Shown here piece by piece: positions 1-9,550 of a stretch of 64,000 nucleotides of DNA (positions are counted from its first letter, which is position 1; each line of letters opens with the position of its first letter). The stretch is taken from contig NZ_KE386497.1 of assembly GCF_000427465.1 (NCBI RefSeq), forward strand, positions 190,162-254,161. The letters run 5' to 3'. Below the pieces are notes generated by a model. That model was not told the DNA's origin, did no database searches, and saw only the letters and a list, made by a program, of their open reading frames with translations. The translations under genes were made by a program, and so were the position numbers. Source of the DNA: Sinorhizobium arboris LMG 14919. GTDB taxonomy: Bacteria > Pseudomonadota > Alphaproteobacteria > Rhizobiales > Rhizobiaceae.

Positions 1-215
1 AGAATCTCGACTTTGTGGTCGCGAAATCAGGCTATCACTTCACCTTAAACTTTGCCGGCCGCGCCACCCCTGTGCACGTCAACACTCCGGGCATTGGTTA
101 CTATCGCAAGGGCCAATTCAAGTACGAGAAATCGTGCTTCTGGCCCGAACATGTAATCCCTGCTCCGGTGATCTACGCACGTCAACATTCTGTCAACGCT
201 CCACCATACCGGTAG
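1..215 (+). pseudogene. Fragment of an unrecognised coding sequence, repeated at 9551-9762
   Basis: An open frame runs in from the left edge and ends at a stop near 215. Its peptide, with the pieces VAKSGYHF, YYRKGQFKYE and FWPEHVI, is clearly related to the plus-strand peptide at 9551-9762 (VVKSGDHF, NYRKGILRYE, FWPEHTI). I do not recognise the family. The two copies differ at many positions and neither has a credible start, so both are probably decayed fragments of one gene. Each lies near a response-regulator sequence (1165-1890 here, 9283-9450 there), which suggests a duplicated segment. Confidence 0.4.
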
Positions 216-632
216 CGAAAGTGTCGGAAATAAGAATCTACACGCTGCCCCCTTGGTGTGTTACCCTTCTTCGAAGGCGTCGACGAGTTTCACGCTGCGC
301 CCCCTTGATGCTTGAGGCTGTTGAGAGACCTCGTTTTACCATCAGCCAGAAGCGTACCACAATCCACATCGGTTAACGATGAGGCGCAAAGCCGAAAACC
401 CATTTAATCGCAGTCGTGGAGTCAACTATGTTATATGAGACGCGTGTGCCGGGGTTACAGGGTTGTCTTCGCCTCGGCAAGGCCGCCGCTTCATGGGCTT
501 CGTTGGAAGAGCCTTCAATGTGGGCGACGCACTCAGCTTGGTCAGCGATGCAGCCCCATCAACGGAAAGGCTCAGCCTACGTCCCGGGAGTGACGTCTCA
601 GGCGCTCAGATACTGAACGCGTCGATCAGCTT

Positions 633-985
633 TCATGCCGCGATTTCTGCATTCGGATCGAAGAACTCGCCGGTCGTGAGCATTGCATGCATGATCACGG
701 CCAGTTTGCGCGCGACAGCCACGGCGGTTCGTTTGAAGCCGAGCCTCTCCCGGAGTTGGAGACCCACGTTCGTAATGCGCTCTCTTTCTTGCTGCGGGCC
801 ACGATGACGGACGCAGCCTCACAGAGAAGTTCTCGCCAAGGATAGACATGAAAAGGCAGCAGGCCCCGCTCTCCTGTGCATCTCTGATAGACTTCCGAGG
901 TAAGCGCACGGAGATGGTTATCACAATTCCGCTCTTTGCGACCTCGGCGGACGCCAGCATCGAAGTCGGCACAGGCCAAAACAAG
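633..985 (-). pseudogene. IS110-family transposase remnant (C-terminal part)
   Basis: On the minus strand two frames join to give EAASVIVARSKKESALR followed by GFKRTAVAVARKLAVIMHAM, the typical C-terminal end of IS110-family transposases. The last frame stops at 633-635. The N-terminal catalytic DEDD part is absent and a frameshift near 780 splits what is left, so it is inactive. Confidence 0.7.
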
Positions 986-1164
986 TCAGGCTCGTGTGGG
1001 TGCCACCCAAGGAGTTAGTCGACCGGCATTGATTCTGATGGCCGATCGCAAAGGGGAACTATTTTCGACCGGACGTGGACCTCGCTCCAGGTCAGATCGC
1101 CATCGACTTGGTTTGCTGCGGGTGGTCCTCGATTGGTAGCCGCTTTCAACTTCTCTGAACGCGA

Positions 1165-1890
1165 CTACTCAGAAAGTCCATAACCGACGGACCTCACGGT
1201 CCGTATAAGGTCCTGCCCGCCGGCCTTATTAAGTGCTGCGCGCAAGCGGCCGATGTGAACATCGATGGTGCGCGGGCCGACGTGAACAGCGCGCGGCCAA
1301 GCTGCATTCTGCAGTTCATCCCTAGAGTATACCCTATGTGGATGCTGCATGAACTGGTGCAGTAAGCGGAACTCGGTGGGACCGAGATGGATAGTGCGGC
1401 CGTTTCGCCGTACGCGATATCTGGCCATATCTAGTTCGAGGTCGCGAAAGGTCAGCAGCTCTAGTTGGAGCGCCGGGAGCCGGTTCGAAGAGCGCCAAAT
1501 TGTATCGATGCTCCTCATCAGTGTCTCGGGTGAATACGGTCTGCTGAGATACTGGTCCGCACCGGATGAGAGAAACTCTTGCTGATTTGTCGAGTCATCT
1601 TCGGCCGCAAGGACGATGATCGACATGCCCCGCGTGCGACGATTAAGACGCAGGTGTGCACAGAGTGACTGCGTTTCAATGTTAGGGAGCAGCGATTCGA
1701 GGAGCAGTAGATCGGGAGTAAGTTCGTGAAGGCGATCGGTCAACCCTTTTCCGTCGCCAACCCCGGTGACAACAAGGTGCTTTCTCCTGACGGTGTATTC
1801 CAGAAAAGAGCGAAAGCTATCGTCTGCGGCAGCGATAAGGACGTTCGGCGGCGGCAGCGAAACTGGACCACTAGCGTCACTAATCATCAT
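1165..1890 (-). CDS. ttsI: TtsI-like OmpR/PhoB-family response regulator
   Basis: A 241-residue protein with an N-terminal receiver domain (about 15-130) and a C-terminal winged-helix DNA-binding domain (about 145-240, with LGPTEFRLLHQF and a terminal RTVRSVGYGL). The usual phospho-acceptor motif (PDLxLLD) reads PDLLLLESLLP, so Glu replaces Asp. From established knowledge, TtsI, the NodD/flavonoid-induced activator of rhizobial type III secretion genes, also has Glu here and works without a dedicated kinase. No type III apparatus gene and no convincing tts box lies in the window, so the name rests on the Glu substitution and genomic setting. Alternative: another orphan PhoB-like regulator. 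Confidence 0.65.
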   Translation of the reverse strand: MMISDASGPVSLPPPNVLIAAADDSFRSFLEYTVRRKHLVVTGVGDGKGLTDRLHELTPDLLLLESLLPNIETQSLCAHLRLNRRTRGMSIIVLAAEDDSTNQQEFLSSGADQYLSRPYSPETLMRSIDTIWRSSNRLPALQLELLTFRDLELDMARYRVRRNGRTIHLGPTEFRLLHQFMQHPHRVYSRDELQNAAWPRAVHVGPRTIDVHIGRLRAALNKAGGQDLIRTVRSVGYGLSE

Positions 1891-2894
1891 GCCAGACCTT
1901 CCTACTGGGACCGTCCTGCCGCGAAACTAAGTTTCGGACGTGGCGAGTGGTGCGGGAAGCTCTTCATGGCGTCGTTCAGATTTACTCGGCAATGGACAAT
2001 CTTAAGGCGGATGACCGGCATACATGGAACGCTGGCGATCGGTCCCAATTTTCTGAGTTGTTGGCCTTGATTGCTGCAGATTGTCTTCAGCCGTGATGCT
2101 CGATCGCTCAACAACCTTTCGGCGCCACCTGCAAGAACGGCTTTCCGATTGGTCCGGATGACGCTAGCGGCGATGCGATACCGCCCGTTCGAGACGAAGT
2201 GGTAGAGATCGTGCGGCAGAGGCGCGCCCGACATCTGTCCGCCGGCGAGGGACGAAGTGGTCTTGCCAGTGCCGGCATTGTCGGAGAGGACGTTCATAGG
2301 CTGATTCCCGAGTCCAGGACGCATGCGCATTGGGCCTGCATAAGTCGTGCCAAAAGAGACTGCTTTTTAAACAATATCATAGGCCTGATATTCTGGGTCG
2401 GATGTCTAACCTTTGTTGCACATCCGGCAATGCGGGATGGTTGAAGGGGCATTAATTCGCCTTTCGCGCCGTTTCCTGCCAATGCCCTCGGATCGTCGTG
2501 CTGTGGATTGCTGCCAAGCGTCGGTCAGGGCCAGTTCCACGATCGTTTCCAGGAGAGCATCCCACACGCCTTGTTAGGCCAACGCCGGAACGTACATAGA
2601 CGGAACTCCATTTACCCTAACGTTGATGCATATCACGCCACCGGCAGCCAACGCGCAGGACATGAGGCATGCCGTTCATGTATGGATGCCCACGTTCGTG
2701 CAAGGTTTTTTGCGATCGGCTGGATCGTGTGATCAGGTGCGGTCATGTATCAAACCTTTTAGATGCAGTCTGATATGTCCGCCTGGCCGGTATCGAGATG
2801 CGCGGACCTGGCGCAGAACAAGAAGGAAAAACTCGCGCTAGTTCCACGACAAGAAGCGGAAGCGACGTAGCGTGATCTTCAATCGCATCTGCAA
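1891..2894. other. About 1 kb without a recognised gene, upstream of the TtsI-like gene
   Basis: A minus-strand open frame (1902-2330, 142 codons) contains a short GTGKTT string but no other sign of a P-loop ATPase, and I cannot assign it. A stretch at about 2036-2100, read on the minus strand, has scattered matches to the 3' half of a nod box but with insertions; it is not good enough to call. The rest looks non-coding or decayed. Confidence 0.4.
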
Positions 2895-3068
2895 GGTCCT
2901 TCACTAGGCCCACATAGGAACCACGCAGCGTGGCTGCTGTGCAAAGAAGCCTAAAACCTTTTCTCGTGCGAGGCTTTTGCAGAATGCCACACCGCCATTG
3001 GCTAAACCGCCGTGCGCCTAGAACGGCCGCTTTGCCAGATCGAGACCAATAATGCTAACTTCACCCAT
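2895..3068 (-). pseudogene. IS110-family transposase remnant (N-terminal part)
   Basis: An ATG at 3068 starts a peptide with VSIIGLDLAKRPF, a stop, then AREKVLGFFAQQPRCVV, the N-terminal start of IS110-family transposases (IIGLDLAKxxFQ). An internal stop and loss of the rest of the protein make it a relic. It abuts an IS5-type fragment. Confidence 0.7.
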
Positions 3069-3099
3069 GGATGCTCCGTTTGTGGGACGCGAAAACATC

Positions 3100-3250
3100 G
3101 CCGCCTTGGCACATTGCCGTCGGTAGAGGGCATCCACTCCATCAAGAAAGTTCGACTATGAAAGGACGGGCGTGACTTGCGCCCGCGTGCTATCGCCATT
3201 AGCGGCCCGACAACGCGCCATTGTTCCTCGCTTAAATCGCCTCGTGCCAA
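3100..3250 (-). pseudogene. IS5-family transposase N-terminal fragment
   Basis: The peptide starts MARGDLSEEQWRVVGPLM, the usual opening of IS5-family (IS427-type) transposases, and loses similarity after about 40 residues where it runs into the IS110 fragment. Only the N terminus survives. Confidence 0.6.
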
Positions 3251-3390
3251 AGTCGCCTCCTAAAAGGCAGCCAAGCTACCAACTCTTGAACATTGCAGAA
3301 CACCTATTACCGTTCGGCGCGGGGACTCGCGTTGTCGCGGGCCAGCGTCAACGACACCAGCGTCTGGCGTAAGCGACAAGGTGGGGCCGT

Positions 3391-4262
3391 TCAGCCGGCG
3401 TAGTTCCACGGCATGAGTGCGTCCGAGTTCGATGCGGCCGTCGGTCAGGAAGCGCTCGAAGATGGCGCGACGCGAGATGGCATAGCGAAGCGCCTCAGCC
3501 AGTTTCGATTTGCCGGAGACCCGCGGCAGGGTCTTCTGCCAGAGAGCGAAGAGGTCGGCGACAACCACCGCAGAGATTTGCTGACGCGCCGCGACACGGG
3601 CGTCAGGGCTTTGTTGCGGATGGTCTCCTCAACCTGCCAGAGCTTGGCCATCCGCTCGACTGTCTCCGTTGCGACCTTCGAGCTTTCCGAGACATGCAGC
3701 TCATAGAACTTGCGCCGACTATGTGACCAGCAGCCAGCCAATGTGACGCCGTCATTGCCGCCATCGGAGCGGACCAGCCTGTTATAGGCGGCATAGCCGT
3801 CGACTTGCAGGATGCCACTGTAGCCCTTGAGATGCCGGGCGACGCACTCGCCGGCTCGACTGTCCTCGAAGCGGTAGGCCACCATCGGCGGACCGCTGCC
3901 CCCGAAGGTTCGGTCATCCCTGGCATAGGCCCAAAGCCATGCTGTCTTCGTCGATCCGGAGCCGGGAGCGAGGGTCGGCAAGGTGGTTTCGTCGGCGAAG
4001 ATCCGCTCCCCCTTCTTGATCTCATCAAAGAGGTAGTCGGCGAGGATCTCCAGCTCGAACCCGAGCCTGCCCATCCATTGCGCATCAGCTTGCGGTCGAG
4101 CTCGACCTTGTCGCGGGCGTAGATCGCCTCCTGCCGGTAGAGCGGCAGTCCATCGGCATATTTGGAGACGGCGACCTGCGCCAGAAGTGCTTCCGTCGGA
4201 ATGCCGCCTTCAATGATGCGTGCCGGCGCCGGCAAGCGGCGGATCGCGATGGGGGCAATCAA
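3391..4262 (-). pseudogene. IS66-family transposase (TnpC) remnant
   Basis: Several minus-strand frames together give an IS66 TnpC lacking its N terminus: GGIPTEALLAQVAVSKYADG, a central KGYSGILQVDGYAAYNRL, HSRRKFYELH, and an end of LMPWNYAG followed by a stop at 3391-3393. At least two frameshifts, near 4080 and 3600, break it. The same type of 3' end (PWNYAR, then sequence matching GGCCGTTCAGC) recurs at 26521, so related IS66 elements were inserted more than once. Confidence 0.8.
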
Positions 4263-4605
4263 GAGCGGCGTGAAAGTGTGATCGGCAACAAGATTATCGC
4301 GTCACCGGTAGGCCATCGTAGCCGATCGAATAAACATTTGCGGTTGCTTATTCCTTCTTACAACACTCCGGCAGCGCCCGCCAGGAGAAATGGGTATCGC
4401 CTCCAGAAGGCGCAACCTTGTCGCCGCCGCGTCACAATAAGGCTCGAAACACCTCCAGCGGCGCCATTTGTTCCGTGATCTTCGCGGACATCGCCGACTT
4501 CCAAATCAGTAGACACTCCAGCCGATCAGACAATGGTGTTCGAGGAAACCCACAATGTAACGTGCGGCGATCCGTCCACACTCCCTAGTACTTGCGCTGT
4601 GTCGG
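4263..4605. other. Intergenic, nothing recognised
   Basis: No open frame with family similarity, no clear terminator and no repeat was seen between the IS66 remnant and the stop codon of the ATP-grasp gene. Confidence 0.5.
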
Positions 4606-5838
4606 TCATTCGTGTTCGCCAAGGATCGGAAATGGAGTAATCGACCAATCGATTAAGTCGACGGCCTGCTGAAGTATTGCCGCTGTCCTAGCGAGACTGG
4701 GTGAGGCGGCGATGACATGTCCGAGCCAGTCTCGGGAATCGCCCTTCCTGATGATCGGCGTTTTCGGCTGAAGGTACCATTTAACCTCGGCGACACCTGA
4801 TACAGCAACTGCCCGAGCATCGTGATCGACCCTATCGAGGATGCCGTCACGGTCAGGGATTAGGAACCGCGCGGCCGCAGTTTGCGAATGTCTTCGGCGC
4901 AAGTCCCATTCGGTACCGATGACAAGCTTGATGTGCTCGGTGATGAGGTCAATACCGTAGGAGAGCTGAACCAGTTGAGGATCGGGCGTGCCAGCCAGAC
5001 GCGGGTTCACTTCAATGACTACTGGGCCAAGCTTCGTCCACCGAAGTTCAATATTCGCAGGCCCCCAGCCGAGGCCGAGCGCTCGCAAACAGCCCAGCGA
5101 AACATCTGCAATACGCTCGTACTCGGCATCCGTCATCAGCGCCGGAAGGGTGAATTCACGAAAGACGAAATGCGGTGGGCGGTCGAAGTCAGCGGCGGCA
5201 ATCCCAATGATCTCATTTCCCATTATGTTAACGGAATAATGAGGGCCCTGTGCGAATTCTTCGAGCAGGATACCCGGCGAAGAAACCCATATGTGCTTCC
5301 CGCCCAGCAGATAGTTCGTATGCTCGGCCAACTCACCCTCGTTTCTGCACAATCGGACACCACGGCTGCCACTGCCTATGACTGGCTTAACAATCACCGG
5401 CAGGCCGATTTCCGTGGCAGAGTTTTCTACGTCCGCTGGATTGGTTGCTACGCGATAGGCAGGTATTGGGATGCCGGCCTCCTCAAGGAGCTGACGCTGG
5501 GTGAACTTATCGCAGCACCGTTCGATCGATACCGGGTCGGGCCCCGGGAGCTCGAAATGGCGGCAGAGCTTGCCAACTGTTGCATAGAACTTGTCCCCAG
5601 CGCACGTAATGCCAGCAATGTCATAGGTCGTACCTAGACGAGCACACTCGCGGATCAGCGCATCAAGATTGTTTGTATCGACACGGACTGCCTCAATTCC
5701 TTCCGTGGCAAGATACTCATACTGAGCTGGATCAGCCGACAGGGTAATTGGATAAAGACCAAGACGCTGTGCCTTTTGGACGTATAGCGGACTATTAGCC
5801 CTTGTACCTTCAACAAGGATGAGCGCTCTTCTTGCCAT
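4606..5838 (-). CDS. ATP-grasp domain ligase (carboxylate-amine/thiol ligase type)
   Basis: A 410-residue protein beginning MARRALILVEGT. It has an N-terminal Rossmann-like preATP-grasp part (about 1-95), a central ATP-grasp fold with the glycine-rich loop PVIVKPVIGSGSRGVRL (about 148-165), and the Mg-ATP site VVIEVNPRLAGTPDPQLVQL (about 290-310). Such enzymes activate a carboxylate as acyl phosphate and join it to an amine or thiol; many build dipeptides or amino-acid conjugates. A GGGAG-like ribosome site precedes the ATG. It is the next gene downstream of the MFS exporter on the same strand but about 610 bp away. I infer that it makes an amide bond in the metabolite of this cluster. From memory it resembles NGR234 y4rH. 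Confidence 0.8.
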   Translation of the reverse strand: MARRALILVEGTRANSPLYVQKAQRLGLYPITLSADPAQYEYLATEGIEAVRVDTNNLDALIRECARLGTTYDIAGITCAGDKFYATVGKLCRHFELPGPDPVSIERCCDKFTQRQLLEEAGIPIPAYRVATNPADVENSATEIGLPVIVKPVIGSGSRGVRLCRNEGELAEHTNYLLGGKHIWVSSPGILLEEFAQGPHYSVNIMGNEIIGIAAADFDRPPHFVFREFTLPALMTDAEYERIADVSLGCLRALGLGWGPANIELRWTKLGPVVIEVNPRLAGTPDPQLVQLSYGIDLITEHIKLVIGTEWDLRRRHSQTAAARFLIPDRDGILDRVDHDARAVAVSGVAEVKWYLQPKTPIIRKGDSRDWLGHVIAASPSLARTAAILQQAVDLIDWSITPFPILGEHE

Positions 5839-6449
5839 TGACTGTTGACTCCCACGTTGCGTGCTATGTGGCCGGGCCGAGCGTAAAGCACGTCAGCTCT
5901 TTTGGTCTGCCAGCCCGTTGTTGCCGTTAGAAATTGACGGGAGCTTACCATCGCCCGTGCTTCTTTGTTGTAAAGATTATGTAAAGTTCATTTTAAGACG
6001 TTTGCTGACGGGTGTCTGAGCCCAGCATTGGATGGTGCGTTGTTTTCCCGGAATTGGAAGGGGTGGACTAAGGGGCTGGTCCTTCACGGCAGCGCCACGA
6101 TCCAGGGCTTCGGTATCCCTGCGTACATCTGCAGATGCTGGAGTTCAGCGCGGATCGATTCAGCTCTTTATAACCATGACTATGCAACCACAGTTCGCGC
6201 CTTACCATTCGCAAATTCATCTTCCAAGCCCAAAAGTGACACCGAAGTATTGGAAAAGCTTGTCCCCTCACAGTCGCAAATGGTTAGGAGGCGCGTCTTG
6301 ATAAGCGCGTCCTCCCGGTTTCGTTGCGGTTAGTGCCGCCGTCGTTTGATATCGACAATCAGGAGCGAAACCGGCGTGCCCGACCAGCCTGACCCTGAGA
6401 CCATGCAGCCGCGAGCATGTATAGCTCCTATCGTTCCGAACGCGTTGGG
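5839..6449. other. 610-bp gap between MFS and ATP-grasp genes
   Basis: Checked on both strands for TGT-N10-ACA, a sigma-54 -24/-12 pair and recognisable coding sequence; none was convincing. The stretch 5960-6000 is AT-rich (several TTTGTTGTAAAG-like pieces) and could hold an ordinary promoter for the ATP-grasp gene, but I cannot define -35/-10 boxes. Otherwise the two genes may share a transcript. Confidence 0.4.
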
Positions 6450-7685
6450 TCAGACCTTGCTGCGGCCCAGATACAATTCACCAAAAGAGAAAAGTGCAAT
6501 TGCCAGCAGAGTGAGAAACGCCGCATACAGAGCCGCGATCTTGTAGTCCCCTCCAAGAAAATCAACGAGAATGATAGCCGATGGAGTACCAAGAAGCGCG
6601 CCCGCGCGGGCCGTGTTCATGTAGAGCCCGGTTGCGAGGCCGACTCTCTTTTGCAGGGATGCCTGGAACCAGGCCATACCAACGGGCATTGTCGACGCGA
6701 TAAAGACCGCGTTCAACAACTGCGCGGAGAGTAGTATAGGGAATGAACTGAACGTATACATCGAACAGTAGTAGAGAAAAGCGCACGCTGATCCGATTAT
6801 TACGATCACTCTCGGTGCTCTCATTTGTCTGACACGCTCGAGAAGCAGCAGAAGAGGAATCTCCATCGCTGCAGTGCAAGAGAATAAGAGCCCCGCATAC
6901 GTCACAGGTAACTTCAATGTCTTAGTCACGATAAGTGGGGTTGCCATGACCACCACCGAGTTGGCGGCTTGCAAAAGAAAGAAACCAATCACTAGGATTC
7001 CTAAGTTCAATGCATTTTGGGGCGCAGCCTTCGAGGGAGGAGAGGTCGAGATCGATATAGTTGGCGGCAGCATTGGCGCCAAGATAAGAACTGGCAAGCC
7101 ACAAAACGCAATAGCCATTAACAGCCCGCCGAATCCTGCCGAAGCGATAAGGAATGAAGCTCCCGCTGAACCAGCGACGCATGCCGCGGAAAAAACCGCC
7201 CGCATGGAAACGACGCGGCCGCGCCCATGCTCGGTTGACAGCAAATATGAGAAATAGAGTCCAATCGAGCTGGCTGCGGGACCGAGCAAACCGGTCGCAA
7301 CAATCAATGCTCCTGGAAACCCGTCTACAAAGTCCAACATCAAGGCCCCAGTCGAAGTCAGGCAGACCGAGCAGACCACTGGGGCCTTGCGCCAGCCCAA
7401 TACGTCTGTGAAGTGGGGTATCGCCAAGTTGCAAAAGAGCGCACTAAGGTGAAAGGCGCCGAGAAAAGCCGCCGTCTGGCAATGGGTCATGCCAATTCGC
7501 ATATTGGCAAAGAGGGCGAGATTTGGCGTAATAGCCGCATTTTGCAGACCTATAACGAGTGCGACCGCACCCATCAGCAACAGTAGCCTCGCAGGGCTCG
7601 AATTGGGTCCGGCCCCAGTTAGGCAGGATGTCTCCCCCTCCAAGCGTTGGTCATGTAGATCGTAGCCTTGCTGGTTCATCTTCAT
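6450..7685 (-). CDS. Major facilitator superfamily transporter (efflux type)
   Basis: A 411-residue, very hydrophobic protein with about 12 predicted membrane segments in two halves and a polar linker near residues 205-225. The loop between segments 2 and 3 reads FTDVLGWRKAPVV, matching the MFS signature D-x-x-G-R/W-R. Overall it looks like the SetA/sugar-efflux or drug-efflux type rather than an importer. It is the first gene after a sigma-54 promoter and perfect NifA-type site (7935-8008), with a leader of about 240 nt, and lies upstream of the ATP-grasp ligase. I infer that it exports the product of the neighbouring pathway. From memory it resembles NGR234 y4rN. Confidence 0.85.
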   Translation of the reverse strand: MKMNQQGYDLHDQRLEGETSCLTGAGPNSSPARLLLLMGAVALVIGLQNAAITPNLALFANMRIGMTHCQTAAFLGAFHLSALFCNLAIPHFTDVLGWRKAPVVCSVCLTSTGALMLDFVDGFPGALIVATGLLGPAASSIGLYFSYLLSTEHGRGRVVSMRAVFSAACVAGSAGASFLIASAGFGGLLMAIAFCGLPVLILAPMLPPTISISTSPPSKAAPQNALNLGILVIGFFLLQAANSVVVMATPLIVTKTLKLPVTYAGLLFSCTAAMEIPLLLLLERVRQMRAPRVIVIIGSACAFLYYCSMYTFSSFPILLSAQLLNAVFIASTMPVGMAWFQASLQKRVGLATGLYMNTARAGALLGTPSAIILVDFLGGDYKIAALYAAFLTLLAIALFSFGELYLGRSKV

Positions 7686-7934
7686 GCTCGGACCTCTGGA
7701 ATGACGAGCCGCCGCAGTCGCTAAGTCAGGTCGGCTGCATCACTCGTCGATCAACTTCTCCAGGCTAGCAACCATCATCGACGGCACGCAGGTTCGTACT
7801 AATGCCCACGCATCGGACGCGTCATTGGAGCCTCTGCCAAATGCAGAGTCGTAGGACCATCAGCGGATGAGGGTTGCAAATGAGTTTTCAAGAAAGCCGT
7901 CCCTCTCGATCTGTGACGCGTTTACGGATAAACA

Positions 7935-7952
7935 TGCATGTGCCGTGCCAAC
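7935..7952 (-). promoter_or_regulatory. Sigma-54 (RpoN) promoter upstream of the MFS gene
   Basis: Read on the minus strand: TTGGCACGGCACATGCAT. The -24 element TTGGCACG is perfect and GG/GC spacing is exact (GG at 7949-7948, GC at 7937-7936); the -12 box is ATGC instead of TTGC. The predicted start is near 7924, giving a leader of about 240 nt to the ATG at 7685. A perfect NifA-type site lies 52 bp upstream. Confidence 0.75.
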
Positions 7953-7992
7953 CGAGAAATCGTGAAAACAATCCATAGCTCGTATGCCGCTC

Positions 7993-8008
7993 TGTCGCAT
8001 ATTCGACA
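7993..8008. promoter_or_regulatory. NifA-type upstream activating sequence (TGT-N10-ACA)
   Basis: The sequence TGTCGCATATTCGACA is a perfect TGT-N10-ACA NifA site, centred about 52 bp upstream of the -24 element of the MFS promoter. That is closer than the classical 80-150 bp but on the right side for activating the minus-strand promoter. Confidence 0.75.
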
Positions 8009-8189
8009 TCATCGGACACTGAAAATCGGGAACGCAGGTTGGATGACGCGTGAATTCCGCCGCCCGCCTGTCCAATCTCCACATAGACGCGGTGAGGTGG
8101 GGGGATGTTAAGTTGCGTGCGGAGATCCTCAGACCGGGTTAAGGGACCGAGAATCAAGAACCAAGTAGGAGCTACCATGTACCCGAGTT

Positions 8190-9048
8190 CTAGGGGGAAT
8201 CGACATTCATCCGAGCCAGATCATTGCGGCGGCGAGTAAGGCAAAGCCGTTGAAGTGGATTGTCCGCCGATCATAGCGGGTGGCAAAGCGGCGAAAATGT
8301 TTGAGGCGGTTGAAGCAGCGTTCGATCCGGTTGCGGTGCCGATACGCTTCGGCGTCATGCGGGATGGTGGCCTTGCGCGAGCGGTTTGAGGGGATGACCG
8401 CCTCGGCCCTCATGACGGCGATCGTCTCGCGCAGGGCATTGCTGTCATAGGCTTTGTCGGCGAGGACGGCGGCACCGGACCACCCCTTCAGCAAGGCTTC
8501 TGCCTGGGTGACGTCACCGACCTGACCGGCGGTGACGATCAGGCGCAGCGGGCGTCCGAGGGCATCGGCCAGCATGTGGATCTTGGTGGTCAGTCCCCCC
8601 TCGGGAACGCCCCAGCGCCTGATCCTTGGCCCCCCTTTTCCGCTCGCCGCCTGTTGATGGGCGCGCACAATGGTGCTGTCGAGCATCAGGTACTGGTTGT
8701 CGTGGTCGGCGGTCAGCACCGCGAATACCCGCTCCCACACGCCGGCATGGCACCAACGGCTGAAACGGCGATGCACGGTCTTCCACTTGCCATAGCGTTC
8801 CGGCAGGTCGCGCCAGTGCGCCCCGGAACGCAGCACCCATAAGCAGCCATTGACGAACAGCCGGTTATCGACGCCCCTCCGGCCAGGGTCACCGGCCTTG
8901 CCCGGCAACAACGCCGCTATCCGTGCCCACTGCGCCTCGCTCGTTCGTATCGCTTGATCGCCATCGCCCCGCTCCGCTTGGAAAATGCGGAACCCTATGA
9001 ATCACAGCAAACGACCGATGGGAATCCTGAATGTCGATTGCACCTAGT
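8190..9048 (-). mobile_element. IS5-family insertion sequence, copy 1
   Basis: Terminal inverted repeats are visible: CTAGGGGGAATCGACATTC at the left and, read inward from the right, CTAGGTGCAATCGACATTC, giving an element of about 859 bp. It carries one transposase on the minus strand. A second, partly truncated and frameshifted copy is at 31611-32418. Confidence 0.85.
8207..8911 (-). CDS. IS5-family transposase
   Basis: An uninterrupted frame of at least 234 residues with DDE motifs: D in LMLDSTIVRAHQQA, D in VLADKAYDSNALR, and the C-terminal Y-R-x3-E region YRHRNRIERCFNRLKHFRR. In-frame codons upstream (SEAQWARIAALLPGK) belong to the protein, so translation starts further up, but no ATG is in frame there and the true start is unclear; many relatives use a frameshift or an alternative start. 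Unlike copy 2 it keeps the reading frame through EGGLTTKIHM, so it may be active. Confidence 0.85.
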   Translation of the reverse strand: MLPGKAGDPGRRGVDNRLFVNGCLWVLRSGAHWRDLPERYGKWKTVHRRFSRWCHAGVWERVFAVLTADHDNQYLMLDSTIVRAHQQAASGKGGPRIRRWGVPEGGLTTKIHMLADALGRPLRLIVTAGQVGDVTQAEALLKGWSGAAVLADKAYDSNALRETIAVMRAEAVIPSNRSRKATIPHDAEAYRHRNRIERCFNRLKHFRRFATRYDRRTIHFNGFALLAAAMIWLG

Positions 9049-9282
9049 CCCCGTTTAGGCATTTGCAATCAGCTTCGGAGCCGCTGCCTGATGTAATTGC
9101 GAACATTCCGGAAGCCGTGGAAGTCGGCGGCCGGATAAGTCGCTGATTGGATCACGGCTACTCGGCGTTGACACGCAGGCGCTCTCCACCGCGTCGCCGG
9201 ACTGGTCAATGCCAAATATCGCGCTGCAGCCCAAAGGACGAAAGCAAGTCGACCAGCCGACCACGAGAGGTGCTGACCTCTC

Positions 9283-9450
9283 TAATGTCGAACTGGATGT
9301 GACGAGCGATCGCGAACGACAAAACTGCCGCGTGATCCATCTCGCTCCAACTCAGTTCGGCGTGTTGCACCATGTCATGAGGAAGCCGGCAAAGAGTACT
9401 CCAGAAGTGGACTGCTAAATGCAGCTTGGTCGTGGCAAAGAGGGCTCTCT
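9283..9450 (+). pseudogene. Response-regulator DNA-binding domain fragment
   Basis: The plus-strand peptide LSNVELDVTSDRERQNCRVI, then HLAPTQFGVLHHVM, aligns with FRDLELDMARYRV and HLGPTEFRLLHQFM of the TtsI-like protein at 1165-1890. The N-terminal receiver domain is missing and a stop and frameshift follow at about 9416, so it is a dead relic of a PhoB-type regulator. Confidence 0.6.
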
Positions 9451-9550
9451 TGGCGAAACTGCCGTTATCCTCGTCCAGGCCCGACTCTTAGTTGTCCTCA
9501 CCAGCAAACCCGCCTTCAGTAACGATCCCGCAGTTCTTTCCAGTCAAGGC

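Noticed and set aside
2036-2100. Possible nod box upstream of the TtsI-like gene
   Set aside because: Only scattered matches with insertions in the core; too weak to call without an alignment of ttsI promoters.
4882-5637. Long plus-strand open frame of 251 codons
   Set aside because: It is the antisense shadow of the ATP-grasp gene, whose motifs are clear.
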